A stretch of DNA of 64,000 nucleotides from Akkermansia muciniphila (lineage in GTDB: Bacteria > Verrucomicrobiota > Verrucomicrobiia > Verrucomicrobiales > V1-33). Every line of letters begins with the position of its first letter. Position 1 is the first letter of the stretch. Positions 35,866 through 45,531 of this stretch are shown here, one piece after another. The position numbers and the translations under genes are program-made. A model generated the notes under the pieces. That model saw nothing but the letters and a program-made list of their open reading frames with translations. It was not told the DNA's origin and made no database searches. The DNA is taken from positions 38,903-102,902 of the forward strand of contig CAMDJM010000003.1 in the NCBI GenBank assembly GCA_945900785.1, written 5' to 3'.

Positions 35866-36774
35866 TCAGTAGGGCGCGGGTGTTCTCCAGCCTTTTTCGC
35901 CGGCAACATCAAAGAGCATGACCGGCTCACCAAAATCGTCTCCCAACACCTCCATCGCCCAAAGCTGCTGCCCCTTGGTCCAGACGATCCGGTTTCTGAA
36001 TGTATCGTGGTCTGCCGAAATCCAGTCAGGAAACTCCCGGACTTGTCCCGAACTGGAGTGCAGCGCATACGTCTCAAAATACCATCCCCGATAGGATTCT
36101 CTCCCGGGTCCGTCATCGTTATGGTTTCCAACCCAATGACTCAGCCTCAATTTCCAATTCGAAGCCGGGATAGGCTTTTCAAAGTGAATTCGATGCACGT
36201 CATGTGCATTCCACCAGCTTGCGACCCCGCGGCATTCCTCCTCTGAGCACCTTTCCCATGCTGTCATCGCGGTCCAGCCCTCCAACTGCCACTTTTCGAG
36301 TTCTATAGGAGGAGGCCCAAATTTAAGGACTCCCCATGGCTGCGTCCTGGGGTTCAGTTTAATTCCCGTCAAAGTCCAATCTTCATGGACCTCATCCGGC
36401 AATATTAATCCCTCCTCATCGGGCACGACGTCCAACAACAGGTTCCCGGGCAGCCCACGCAGCAGCCCCACCCCACGCCTGTTCCAAAAGGCCAGAGCCG
36501 TTAGCCACGGTGGGCGCGAAACTGCCGAGTATATGCACGTTTCAAAATAACCATTTTCAGTCCTCCGGTCGATCGAGACAGCATACGAAAAATACCTACC
36601 ACATGGAGAAAGTGTGGCATCCATGGCCTCCAGATAGCCTTTCACACATTGTCCCGGCTGAAAGGTGTCCCCAGCCCGATCCCAGCCAAAGACACAAGAC
36701 CATTTCTTCGGCCCACGCCGGATCAGCACCGCAGTGGAGGCCCTGGAAGCCAGAATGAGATGAAATTTGGGCAT
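35866..36774 (-). CDS. Hypothetical protein, unknown family
   Basis: A 302-residue soluble-looking protein rich in Trp and acidic residues. The N-terminal part has a beta-strand pattern (KFHLILASRASTAVLIRRG, then DATLSPCGRYFSYAVSIDRR) reminiscent of a propeller repeat. The middle contains EVHEDWTLTGIKLNPRTQPW and the end VRFPDWISADHDTFRN-like aromatic repeats. I recognise no domain. No signal peptide is visible. A TTG start at 36807 would lengthen it by 11 residues. It is convergent with the SWIM-SNF2 gene and lies beside the YjbR gene on the same strand. Confidence 0.6.
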   Translation of the reverse strand: MPKFHLILASRASTAVLIRRGPKKWSCVFGWDRAGDTFQPGQCVKGYLEAMDATLSPCGRYFSYAVSIDRRTENGYFETCIYSAVSRPPWLTALAFWNRRGVGLLRGLPGNLLLDVVPDEEGLILPDEVHEDWTLTGIKLNPRTQPWGVLKFGPPPIELEKWQLEGWTAMTAWERCSEEECRGVASWWNAHDVHRIHFEKPIPASNWKLRLSHWVGNHNDDGPGRESYRGWYFETYALHSSSGQVREFPDWISADHDTFRNRIVWTKGQQLWAMEVLGDDFGEPVMLFDVAGEKGWRTPAPY

Positions 36775-36838
36775 CGTGTTGTGAGGCAAACAAACCTTGA
36801 ACAGCAATCAGGCCGGGAATCCGCAAATGAAACCGGTT

Positions 36839-37192
36839 TCACAGCCCCAGCTCCCGCCGGCGGCTGGCGGGGAGACCTGCGACGACCAGATCGTAGGAGT
36901 GCCGCACCAGTTCCTTCACGAGGGCGGCGGGGACAGTGCCGTTTAATAACACGGTGTTCCAGTGCCGCTTGTTCATGTGCCAGCCGGGGGTGATGCCCTC
37001 GTGGTCCTCCCGCAGGGTCACGGCCCGGTCCGGATCGCATTTCAGGTTCATCCGGGGCGGGTATTCCTCCGGGGCAGTCAGGGCGAAGACCTTGCCGGCC
37101 ACCTTGAACACGAGAGTCTCCGGGCCAAACGGCAGGGTTTCCTCCACGTGGGGAAACGAGAGACACCATTCGCAAACACTAGCCAAATCCAT
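36839..37192 (-). CDS. MmcQ/YjbR family protein
   Basis: A 117-residue small protein of the YjbR-like family. It opens with ASVCEWCLSFPHVEETLPFG and continues FKVAGKVFALTA, RMNLKCDPDRAVTLRE, GWHMNKRHWNTVLLNG, DLVVAGLPAS. The lysine/tryptophan-rich double strand (HMNKRHWNTV) is the conserved core of the CyaY-like fold. Members are suggested to bind DNA, but evidence is weak. Length matches the family. It precedes the unknown gene on the minus strand by 64 bases. Confidence 0.85.
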   Translation of the reverse strand: MDLASVCEWCLSFPHVEETLPFGPETLVFKVAGKVFALTAPEEYPPRMNLKCDPDRAVTLREDHEGITPGWHMNKRHWNTVLLNGTVPAALVKELVRHSYDLVVAGLPASRRRELGL

Positions 37193-37408
37193 CCGTCACG
37201 CTGGCCCCGGCATGGCCGGAGTCAAGTCCCGGATCGCCTCCCGCCGCGCTTATGCTTTTCCAATGAGTGGCCTTCCCGGACCTCCCGGATCTATGACCTG
37301 TTCCGGTATTCATCCCAACAAAAATCCCTCAACAAATCGTTGATGGCGAAACGCTCTCCCACGGCTCCAGAGGTCGTTTGAAAATACGGCCCAGCGCGCC
37401 CACCCCGC

Positions 37409-38473
37409 ATGAACATGGACAATTCAGGCAGCACCCCATGGTCAAAACCAAAGGATCCAGTGCGCCTGGCCCTGGACATGGTGGATCAGACCTTGCAGGA
37501 GGTGTCAGCAGCGGAACGCCGCCAAACCTGGGCTGGCCTGCTGGCTGCTTCTGTTCCCCATTGGCTGGATCTGGCATTGTTCGCCGCCTTGTGTGAAACG
37601 ACAAGCCTCGAAGCGGAAGGCATTTTTTTTATCCTTCGGAGGCTTCCCTGCATAAAGCCAGTCCACGCCCGGGGTGAAGGAGCCTTCCAAATAGACGATT
37701 CGATCCGCGTGCCCCTGCGCGGGCATCTCCGGACCTGGCATCCTGACCGATGGCAACGCCTCTCCCGGCATGCCTGCGCCCACTTCAAAAAACGTGGGGA
37801 TTCCTCCTCCGCCATTGAGGCCCTTTACCACCGGTTCGCCAGCAATCTGGCGTCGGCTGCATGGGAATGCCAGGCGCTGGGCGACTATTTCCGGGACTAC
37901 CGCCTGAACGCGGAACAGACTATCCTGGGTGAAGTTCTCACAGAACTCATCACCGCCAACTGGCTAAGCGGTCCTGCGCTGGTGGAAGCCTGGCTGGGCA
38001 TCCTCTGGATCCGGGCTCTCCGGGGTGAGACGGGGCAATTGAAACGGGAAGCCAGAAAGGTGCTGGCGTTGGCAACGGAAGTCTCTCCACCTGCCCGCAT
38101 CGCGGATGCGTGGATTCTCATGGGGGACCTGCGTATGACCCAGGAGCGGCCCGGAGTGGCCTTGGCTGCGTATCACCATGCCGAAAGCATCCTGAAAAGC
38201 CTGATCACCCAGGATCCCTGGCACCTCACCTGGTGCCGCGAACTTGCGATCACCTATTCCAAAACCGGCCTCGCCCACCAAAGTCTGGGCAGTATCCTAA
38301 CTTCCCACGGCACCTTGGAGAAGAGCCGGATCCTCCTGGAAAATCTTTGTGCAAAAAGCCCCGGCCATCCAGGAAGGCAGCGGGAACTCGCAGCCATCGT
38401 CATCCTCCTGCAAGACTTGCACGCTTGCATGGAACTGTGGAGACCTTGGAATCCTGCCGGCTATCAGCCGTAG
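37409..38473 (+). CDS. TPR-like protein, unknown function
   Basis: A 354-residue mostly helical protein. Residues ~90-110 (GAFQIDDSIRVPLRGHLRTW) are a winged-helix-like or linker section. From ~130 the helices repeat at a TPR-like spacing: HRFASNLASAAWECQALGDY, AWLGILWIRALRGETGQL, ADAWILMGDLRMTQERPGVALAAYHHAESIL and LAITYSKTGLAHQSLGSI. It resembles effector-type helical repeat proteins of signalling or conflict systems, but no partner is adjacent. It has no ribosome-binding site worth the name. Orientation is divergent from the YjbR gene. Confidence 0.6.
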   Translation: MNMDNSGSTPWSKPKDPVRLALDMVDQTLQEVSAAERRQTWAGLLAASVPHWLDLALFAALCETTSLEAEGIFFILRRLPCIKPVHARGEGAFQIDDSIRVPLRGHLRTWHPDRWQRLSRHACAHFKKRGDSSSAIEALYHRFASNLASAAWECQALGDYFRDYRLNAEQTILGEVLTELITANWLSGPALVEAWLGILWIRALRGETGQLKREARKVLALATEVSPPARIADAWILMGDLRMTQERPGVALAAYHHAESILKSLITQDPWHLTWCRELAITYSKTGLAHQSLGSILTSHGTLEKSRILLENLCAKSPGHPGRQRELAAIVILLQDLHACMELWRPWNPAGYQP

Positions 38474-38592
38474 GTGAAATCCCGCGAAACCCACGGAAAA
38501 GCCCCATGGCCCCTGAAGCTACCTTGCGCCGGCCCTCCTTTGCAGCTCACCCTGGTTTCATGGGGCCGCGGCTTTTTTCCTCCCCCAACAAA

Positions 38593-38620
38593 CCCCCAGC
38601 CGCCATGACGCAGCTGGGGG
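38593..38620 (+). terminator. Possible hairpin terminator without a T run
   Basis: The 8-bp perfect stem CCCCCAGC/GCTGGGGG encloses 12 bases; a second GC-rich stem follows downstream. No run of T is present, so this is weak. Confidence 0.3.
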
Positions 38621-38695
38621 TCGCCTGGGGCTTCCCGCCAGGGGGGTAAGGGAATTCCCAGAGGGGGTTTACCATCATCACTTGAACCAATGGTT

Positions 38696-39517
38696 TCAGG
38701 CCCGGCGGCGGCGCAGCAGGGTGAGTCCTGTCAAAAGTAGCACGGAGGCGGTGGAGGCTTCCGGCACGGCCACAGCAGCAATGCTGACCAGTCCGGTGCC
38801 ACCCACCGCGCCCAGGGCGGTGGCTGAGCCGTTGGCCAGATTGAGGGAATAAAGGTTGTTTTCGTTGCTGAAATAGGCTGTGCCGGCTTGATCAATATCA
38901 AAACCGGCATTCAGGCCGGCATCGAGTCCGAGGCTGCCGACCACCGTGACCGTATTAAAGGCGGGGCCGACGGAATGAATGAGGAGGTTGTCATTCACCG
39001 AGTCGATGCTGTAGAGGGTGGTGGCGGGGGTGCCGTCCACGTTGTTGGTATAGGCGGAACCAACCAGATTTACGGCAGGATCGCTGAAGATGCCATCAAA
39101 TACCGTGGTGCCAGGCGTGGTGGCATTATTGGTGAAGAGGTCCGGAGCCAACCGGAAATTATTGTTCCCAGCCGCAAAAATGCGGAGCCGGTCGGCGGCA
39201 GGGTTGAAATCGATATCAGTGACCCCAGCGATGGTGCTGAGCGGGGAGACTGCAAGGACGGCGGAGGCAGTGGTGGTATTGATGCGGTAGAGGTTTCCGT
39301 TGCTGGTGGCTCCGTAGAGCACTCCATTCACAGAATAAAAGTCAATGTCCACCATGCCAGCCTGGGAGATGTTGCCGATGCTGGTAACGGTGGCAGGCGA
39401 GGAGGAGTCAAAACTGATCAGGTCGTTGCCACTGGTCAGACCGTAAATCAGGGCGGCAGAGCTGGCAGAAGGGCTGAGCACGGCACCGGTGAAGAGGAGG
39501 AGGGGCAGTAATTTCAT
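38696..39517 (-). CDS. DUF4394 protein with PEP-CTERM sorting signal
   Basis: A 273-residue secreted protein. A signal peptide (MKLLPLLLFTGAVLSPSASS) precedes a beta-propeller-like DUF4394 domain with repeats LIYGLTSGNDLISFDSSSPA, LSTIAGVTDIDFNPAADRLR and TTLYSIDSVNDNLL. It ends in a PEP-CTERM-like anchor: VPEASTASVLLLTGLTLLRRRR, a TM helix plus arginines. Such anchors are processed by exosortase (not seen in the window) and place proteins in the exopolysaccharide layer. Function is unknown. Confidence 0.85.
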   Translation of the reverse strand: MKLLPLLLFTGAVLSPSASSAALIYGLTSGNDLISFDSSSPATVTSIGNISQAGMVDIDFYSVNGVLYGATSNGNLYRINTTTASAVLAVSPLSTIAGVTDIDFNPAADRLRIFAAGNNNFRLAPDLFTNNATTPGTTVFDGIFSDPAVNLVGSAYTNNVDGTPATTLYSIDSVNDNLLIHSVGPAFNTVTVVGSLGLDAGLNAGFDIDQAGTAYFSNENNLYSLNLANGSATALGAVGGTGLVSIAAVAVPEASTASVLLLTGLTLLRRRRA

Positions 39518-39905
39518 GGGGGTCAGGTTGGGTTGGGTTCTTGAAATGATCCTGCAAAATGAACCTGCGGATCGCTGTCCAACGGGAAGCCCCCCGCCCT
39601 GGATGCGCCAGGCGCGAAAAAAATGAGGGATTTTTTATGGATTCCTCCGGGCAAGGATAAAGTAAGGAAGGTGAAACCGATACGGAATTCCATCCCACGG
39701 GTGCACAACCAGCGCTGGTGCGCCGCTTTGGCGGGGTGCGACCGCCTATCATGGCACGGAACATAGCGGTCCCGGCTGTGCTGGGTTGCTGGCGTCCCGC
39801 CGGCAGGTGCCTACAACGGTCAGGATGACCGCCAGCCAGCACCGGCGGGACGCCCGTGTTCCATTGGTGGCCGGGGATGCTATCTGAATTTTCGGTCGCA
39901 CCCGT
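39518..39905. other. 388-bp spacer with a GC-rich palindrome
   Basis: No open frame looks coding. The notable content is the palindromic pair at 39791-39854. The spacer separates two minus-strand surface-protein genes; the 39518-39700 part is promoter-sized for the DUF4394 gene. Confidence 0.6.
39791..39854. repeat. Palindromic repeat with GGCGTCCCGCCGG signature
   Basis: GGCGTCCCGCCGG (39791-39803) and its exact complement CCGGCGGGACGCC (39842-39854) flank a 38-base centre. The same GGCGTCCCGCC signature occurs in the arms of the inverted repeat at 12947-13108. Confidence 0.75.
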
Positions 39906-42900
39906 TCAGCGTCTGGCCACTTTGAGGCGGAGGAAGCGGCCTTTGCTGGTGCTGACGGGGAGGGGGGAGCGGAGGGTGATGCGTTCACTGCCGTCGGGTT
40001 GAAGCAGGCGGGCGGTTTCCAGCATGGGGTGGGGTTGCCAGGCGTCGAGGGTGGTGGAGATTTCGGGAAGGAGGAGGAGATCCGGGCGGTCGAGGCAGGA
40101 GATGGTGAAGTAGGGGGTGCCGTCGAGAGTGATGAGGCCGGGTTGCAGGGAGCCGGGGCTAACGGGCTGGTTGGGAGCGGAGCCGAGGGCGTATTCGAGG
40201 AGGTTAGGCTGGCCGTCGCCGTCGGGGTCGGCGTTGGGGCCGGATTTGGCTAGGTAATCGCTGTCGCCGGGGCGGAAGTAATTTTGCGCCCAGGCGTCCC
40301 AGCCGGTGGGGAAGCGGTTGGGCGCGCCTGGGGTGGGAGGGCCGGAGCGCCAGGATTGGCCTTCGCCCTGCCGGGTGAGGGCGGTGGCAGGAAGGAAGGA
40401 AATGCTGGAGCCGGTGCTGCGGGCTCCGGCGGGCCAGGGAGTGTCATCGTCATAGCGGAATTCCCGCACGGGCACGCCACCGCCGAAGGAGAGCTTCAAA
40501 GGCTCGCCTCCATTGTCGAGCCGGGAGGAGGAGAATTCCCCCACGACCGGCAGGCCAGGACCATAGCGGAGTTCAAAGGCGGTGCGGCTGCGGACCACGA
40601 GGCAGCTCCCCCCGGGGGGAAGTTGAGTGCCAGGCGGGATGTCCACGTTGATGCCATTGGTGAAGCGGACATCGGTCAGGTCGAGGGTAAGGGAACTGCT
40701 GCGGTTTTCCAATTCCACCCACTCAAAGTCCTGGGAGGTCCAGCCAGCGAGGGCTTCCACGGGGGTGGCGTTGGCGGGATCATACAGGATCTCGGAAATG
40801 GCAAGGTGATCGAGCAGGGGCTGGATGCCAGGTGGGGTGGTGAGGAAGGTGAGCGGCGCGGACCAGTGGCTCCAGCGTCCGGTGCTGTCCTGGTGGCGGA
40901 CGCGGGCGCGGTAGGTGCGGTTTTCCCGCACGGCGGTGGGCGGGATGGCCATGGTGGGGGAGAAAGTGGTAAGGACGGGGGACTTCCAGCGGTGCTCATA
41001 TTCCCAGGTGATGGAGGTGGGCACGGGCGGCACCGGCAGGATGCCACTGAGCGTCAGGTCGAAGCGCAGGTCGGGGCTGGCGGCGGCGAATTGGTGGAGT
41101 TCCACGGCGATCGTATTTTCTCCTATCACGAAGGCGGAGGCCGGCAGGGAGAGATTGAAAAAAGCGGTTTCGTTGGTGCCGGTAACATCCGTCAGGGCGC
41201 GGGTGGTGTAGCTGATGACGGTGGGGGCGGCGGCCAGGTTGGTGCGGAAAATCTCGGTGCCGTTCAGATAGACGATGGCACCATCGTCGCGTTTCACCCC
41301 CAGTTGGATGGAGGTGAAGCGGGCTGGGGCCGGGACGCTGATGGTCTTGCGGAAATAGTAAGTGGGATAACGGTTGGCGGTATCCGGGCCCCAGCTGAGG
41401 GTGGTGCCCAGGCCCGTTTCACCATAGCCCAGTTCGCCGGCTCCGCTGGCCCAGCTCGAGTCATCATAGGCGGGGTCCCGCCAGGCGGTGCCGAGGTCCT
41501 GGCCCCGGTCGTGATATTTCCAGGAAGATTTGGCAGGGATGAGCGGCTCCGGATCGGGCTGGATCGCGTTGGGGAGGTATTCAGCCACACGCCATTCCAT
41601 GCCACCAAAGGTCGTGGGCCCCTGGGGGTCGCTAAAAGCGGAAGAAGTGAAGGTGAGGCCATTTGAGGGAAAACCGGCGGATCCGGAATACGTCAGGGTG
41701 GGGGTAGCGGGAATGGCGGCATCGTTTTGCAGGAAATCGAGGTAGGCATCGCGGCCCTGGAGACCGGAGATGCCGCTGTCCTTGGACGCCGCGTCCTGCG
41801 GGTCGTCGCTGCCGCCGTCCCAGGCCCCGCCGATGAAGGCGAATTTTTTCATGTCAGCGATCTTGTCAGCGATGGGGCCATCGGTCTGGCTGCCGGCGTT
41901 GGCGGGGGCGTTGGTCCAGCGGTCGCGTTCAGCGAGCTGGATCGCGGCGAGCCTGGCCTGGAACAGGTTCAACATGGGTTCGATCTGATCGCGTTGCCAG
42001 ACGAGGTCGCGGAACTCGCGCACGACGTTGCGGTATTCGCGGACAAAGTTGGGGCGGTTGGGGGTGATGGCGGCGGCTTTGGAAAAGTCCTCTCCGCCGT
42101 TCCAGTTTGGGCCCCAACTGGTATCGGAGTCCCAAGGCAGGGTCATGAGTTTGCCCAAGGGATTGGCAGGATCCGGACGGAAATACCATGTGCGGTTTTT
42201 AAGGTGCTCGGTAGTGTTGGGCTGGACATCGTAGTGCCGGACCGCATCCACCACCGTGTGATAGCGATACCATGCGGGGTAGTCCACGTGGGTATTCAGC
42301 CAGTCCTCGGTGCGGGTGGAGCGCAGGTTGTTCAGGATGTTATAAAAATCCGAGCCATCGGTGACGCTGCCGCCGGCCTGGTAGCGCTGCACTTCGTTGC
42401 CGTTGAGGATGTAGCTGTTCAGCTTGTAGATATTACCCGGAGGCAGCTTGCGGGCGCTGAGGAAGCGGGAGTCGTAGTCCTCCACCCCCAGCAGGAGGCC
42501 AAAGAAATCGCCAAGGTGCTGGCCATTGATGCCGGCGGGGGCTTCATCCACGCCGTCCACCACCCGGAAGTGGAACCAGTGCGTGGCCGGGGCGGGGACG
42601 CCGAAGACCCGCCACAGCACGGAATTGGCCATCTCATACAGGCCCATGTTGGGCCCGCCGCGGGCGGATCCCTTATGGGTGTTGAGGGAGCGCCATTTTT
42701 CCGGATAGGGATTCCCCTCAAAGTCGTGGAACTGGGCGTAGTTCCCGCGGTTGAAGCGGAAGCGGAAGCTGCGCTTGCCGGCCCCGCCATAGCGGTCATT
42801 CCGCTGGCGCAGGCGGTAGCGGATGTGGTCATAAACGGTGCCGTTATAGACAAAGGCACCGTCCCAGTTGAAGGCCTCGCGGGATTCGAAATTGTTGGCC

Positions 42901-45392
42901 GGAATCTGGTCGGCGCTGTCATAGGCGATGGATTTTGTCAGGTCCGCCGGATTGGTGAGGAGGGAATAGACCGGGAGGGAAGTCATGACTTCCTTTGGAT
43001 GCACATAGCCGGCGCGGCCGGTGACGGAGCGGGTGGCGGCTACGTAGTCCGGCACGCCACTGTAGGCATAGGCGGCGAAATTCAGCGAGGCATCGTCCGC
43101 ATAGGGAACGCGCACGGAACTGCCCCGGATATCGGAGGCGGTGATGCGGTAGCGGATGAGGGTGCGGTTGATCTGGCCAGGGATGATGGCGGTGTAGATG
43201 GAATCGCTGGCCACGGCATCGCCCTGGGTGCCGTCGTCCACCATAGGGAGGGCGCTCCAGTTGGCCGGGTTTTCAAAGGCGGGATTGGCGGTGCGGGGGG
43301 TGTAAGGATTGGCGATCACCTGGGCTGAGGTCAGGGCGAGGCGGGCCGGGATATATTTGCCAGGGAGGACGAGCTGGTATTTGAGTTCCACCGGGCCCAT
43401 GCCGTCAGGGTCGGTGATTTTGGCGGTGATGGTGAGGGGCTGGTTGGCCGGGGGCATTTTGGGACTGTGGTCCACTTGGCGGATTTGGGGCGGCGGGGTG
43501 GGGGTGAAGACGCTGTTGGGCAATCCCGGCGTGGGGAAGGCGAAGGAGGAGCGCCAACTGCCCCCCAGCTGGTTGTCGAGACCAGGGTTGAGCAGTTCGA
43601 GGGAATTTCCTTCCCCGCCGGCCGCGATGGGCCAGGGGAATTCCGTTTGATAGTCCACTTCATCGGCGGTGCTTCCATTGCTGTCCACGAGGGTAATGAG
43701 ATCGCTGTTTCCGGAGAGCGTTCCGGCATAGGGCCCCAGGGGCTGGCGGGGCGGTCCGGTGCGGGAGGTGGGCACGAGGTGGAGGAAGGGATCGGCAAAA
43801 AAGCCATGGTCGTTGGCGTTGTTGCCGTCGGAATTGGTAATAACCAGGGTGAGAAACCGGGCCCCGGTGGGGATGCTGACATCAATGACCGTCTCGGTGC
43901 CGCCCATGGCACTCTGGCGGAAGCGCTCCACGCCATCCACGAAGATCACCACTGCGACAGTGCCCCCGATTTGCAGGCGGGACTCGCCCGCTACGGCGGT
44001 GAAAGCGATGACCTCGCCGCCCCAATTGGCTTCGATGGCGTCCAGATCATAGGAAATGCCTTTTTGGGTCAGGCCGGTGAGGAGGGAGTGGTTGATGGGA
44101 TCGTCCGGATAGTGGGGCAGGTAGAAGGTGCCTTCACTGTTCACCTTGGTAGGGTCGCCCATCAGACCGGTGCTGTTCAGCCAGTAGCCGGGGGTGGGAT
44201 CGCCATCGCCGGAACCCATGGCAACGGTGAGGCCGGTGGAGGAGATCCGTTGTCCACCGGCGATGGTGTTGTTTGGCAGGAAGACGCCATCGATCATGGG
44301 GTGGGCCACCAGCGAGTAGGCCCCGGGCGCGGTGGCCGGATGATCGCCGGCGCCGTTGCCACTGACATCGAGTCCATTGGCGGCATCGATCCCCCCTTCC
44401 CCGCCGGTGCCGGGCAGGGAACCATTCCCGCCTCCGGTGATGTCTGCCAGGTCCACCAGGTAGGAAGCCGGGGCGGCATTGGTGTTCATCAGGATATTGA
44501 TGGCGGCCCCGGAGAGGGCGCCTTTGATGACCCAGAGTTCATCCATCAGGCCGTTGAAGCATTCGTTGTTATCCTGCTTGCGGCCGATGTTCCAGGGCCG
44601 GTTGTTTTGCACCATCTTCAGCTCGGCGGGCATTTTGCCGACAAAGGTCCGGTAGACCATGACGCCGTTGAGATAGACGCGTCCCACCTGGGCCTCCCGA
44701 TCCCAGACGGCCGCGATGTGTTGCCAGGTATTGGCCTGGATAACACCGCCGCTGCCGGTCCAGACGGCGGCGGTGGCGGGGGTGGCGGAGTTATAGCGGT
44801 GGGACATCCGCGCGGCGGTATCCACGCTGAAGAGGAACGCGCCGGGGGAGGCGATGTCGGCCAGGATGGCATTGGGGGTGGTATCGGCGGGTTTCACCCA
44901 GGCGGCCATGGTGTAGCTGCTGCCCCACATTTCCGTCAGGGGAGGAATGGTCAGGTAGCTGCCCGCCACGCCGTCCATGGCGATGCCGCTGCCGCCGAAG
45001 CGCCCTTCCGCCTCCTGATTGACGCCGCCGGTGGCGGTGGCCGGTTTTTCGCCATCGGCGGTGGTGCCGGAGGTTTCGTCAAAGCTCCAGTGGGCGATGA
45101 CCTGGGAGCGGGTCCGGCTATTGAAGGCCGTGTTAAAGTCGGCCAGGTTTTCCGCGACGGTGGTGTAGTCCCCGGCAGGCAGCACGGTGCCCTGGGGGAA
45201 GGTGAAGGTGACGCCATTGGTAAAACGCCAGCCGCTCAGGTCCACGGCGGCGGGTCCGTTATTGTGCAGTTCGATGAACTCCGACTTCAGGGAATTGGGC
45301 AGGGAATCCGCGTAAATCTCATTGATCACGACCCCGGCGGCAGCAGGGGCGGCGGGGAGGGCGAGGAGGAGGGCAGCAAGGAGGGACTTCAT
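39906..45392 (-). CDS. Giant secreted lamin-tail/LamG/CotH surface protein
   Basis: An 1828-residue secreted protein. A signal peptide (MKSLLAALLLALPAAPAAAG) is followed by a lamin-tail domain (VVINEIYADSLPNSLKSEFI, then LSGWRFTNG). A LamG/concanavalin-like domain lies at ~125-300 (IAHWSFDETSGTTADGE, then YTMAAWVKPADTT). A central CotH-kinase-like domain at ~895-1150 contains YPEKWRSLNTHKGSARGG and TLPWDSDTSWGPNWNGG. Glycine-rich repeats follow, then a second lamin-tail at ~1530, and the end carries PDGDGQPNLLEYALGS. CotH domains are atypical kinases or structural parts of surface proteins. The start is the methionine that begins the signal peptide. Confidence 0.85.
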   Translation of the reverse strand: MKSLLAALLLALPAAPAAAGVVINEIYADSLPNSLKSEFIELHNNGPAAVDLSGWRFTNGVTFTFPQGTVLPAGDYTTVAENLADFNTAFNSRTRSQVIAHWSFDETSGTTADGEKPATATGGVNQEAEGRFGGSGIAMDGVAGSYLTIPPLTEMWGSSYTMAAWVKPADTTPNAILADIASPGAFLFSVDTAARMSHRYNSATPATAAVWTGSGGVIQANTWQHIAAVWDREAQVGRVYLNGVMVYRTFVGKMPAELKMVQNNRPWNIGRKQDNNECFNGLMDELWVIKGALSGAAINILMNTNAAPASYLVDLADITGGGNGSLPGTGGEGGIDAANGLDVSGNGAGDHPATAPGAYSLVAHPMIDGVFLPNNTIAGGQRISSTGLTVAMGSGDGDPTPGYWLNSTGLMGDPTKVNSEGTFYLPHYPDDPINHSLLTGLTQKGISYDLDAIEANWGGEVIAFTAVAGESRLQIGGTVAVVIFVDGVERFRQSAMGGTETVIDVSIPTGARFLTLVITNSDGNNANDHGFFADPFLHLVPTSRTGPPRQPLGPYAGTLSGNSDLITLVDSNGSTADEVDYQTEFPWPIAAGGEGNSLELLNPGLDNQLGGSWRSSFAFPTPGLPNSVFTPTPPPQIRQVDHSPKMPPANQPLTITAKITDPDGMGPVELKYQLVLPGKYIPARLALTSAQVIANPYTPRTANPAFENPANWSALPMVDDGTQGDAVASDSIYTAIIPGQINRTLIRYRITASDIRGSSVRVPYADDASLNFAAYAYSGVPDYVAATRSVTGRAGYVHPKEVMTSLPVYSLLTNPADLTKSIAYDSADQIPANNFESREAFNWDGAFVYNGTVYDHIRYRLRQRNDRYGGAGKRSFRFRFNRGNYAQFHDFEGNPYPEKWRSLNTHKGSARGGPNMGLYEMANSVLWRVFGVPAPATHWFHFRVVDGVDEAPAGINGQHLGDFFGLLLGVEDYDSRFLSARKLPPGNIYKLNSYILNGNEVQRYQAGGSVTDGSDFYNILNNLRSTRTEDWLNTHVDYPAWYRYHTVVDAVRHYDVQPNTTEHLKNRTWYFRPDPANPLGKLMTLPWDSDTSWGPNWNGGEDFSKAAAITPNRPNFVREYRNVVREFRDLVWQRDQIEPMLNLFQARLAAIQLAERDRWTNAPANAGSQTDGPIADKIADMKKFAFIGGAWDGGSDDPQDAASKDSGISGLQGRDAYLDFLQNDAAIPATPTLTYSGSAGFPSNGLTFTSSAFSDPQGPTTFGGMEWRVAEYLPNAIQPDPEPLIPAKSSWKYHDRGQDLGTAWRDPAYDDSSWASGAGELGYGETGLGTTLSWGPDTANRYPTYYFRKTISVPAPARFTSIQLGVKRDDGAIVYLNGTEIFRTNLAAAPTVISYTTRALTDVTGTNETAFFNLSLPASAFVIGENTIAVELHQFAAASPDLRFDLTLSGILPVPPVPTSITWEYEHRWKSPVLTTFSPTMAIPPTAVRENRTYRARVRHQDSTGRWSHWSAPLTFLTTPPGIQPLLDHLAISEILYDPANATPVEALAGWTSQDFEWVELENRSSSLTLDLTDVRFTNGINVDIPPGTQLPPGGSCLVVRSRTAFELRYGPGLPVVGEFSSSRLDNGGEPLKLSFGGGVPVREFRYDDDTPWPAGARSTGSSISFLPATALTRQGEGQSWRSGPPTPGAPNRFPTGWDAWAQNYFRPGDSDYLAKSGPNADPDGDGQPNLLEYALGSAPNQPVSPGSLQPGLITLDGTPYFTISCLDRPDLLLLPEISTTLDAWQPHPMLETARLLQPDGSERITLRSPLPVSTSKGRFLRLKVARR

Positions 45393-45531
45393 GGGGCGTG
45401 GGGAATCCGGTGCGGTATCAGGACGACGTCCGCGTATTTGGGCGCAGCTTATGAGAAGGCGTCCGGTTCCGTCCAGGAAAACCAGCAAGGATTGGGCCGC
45501 TTAGGCGCCCCGATTGGGGGAGCGGGCCGGT

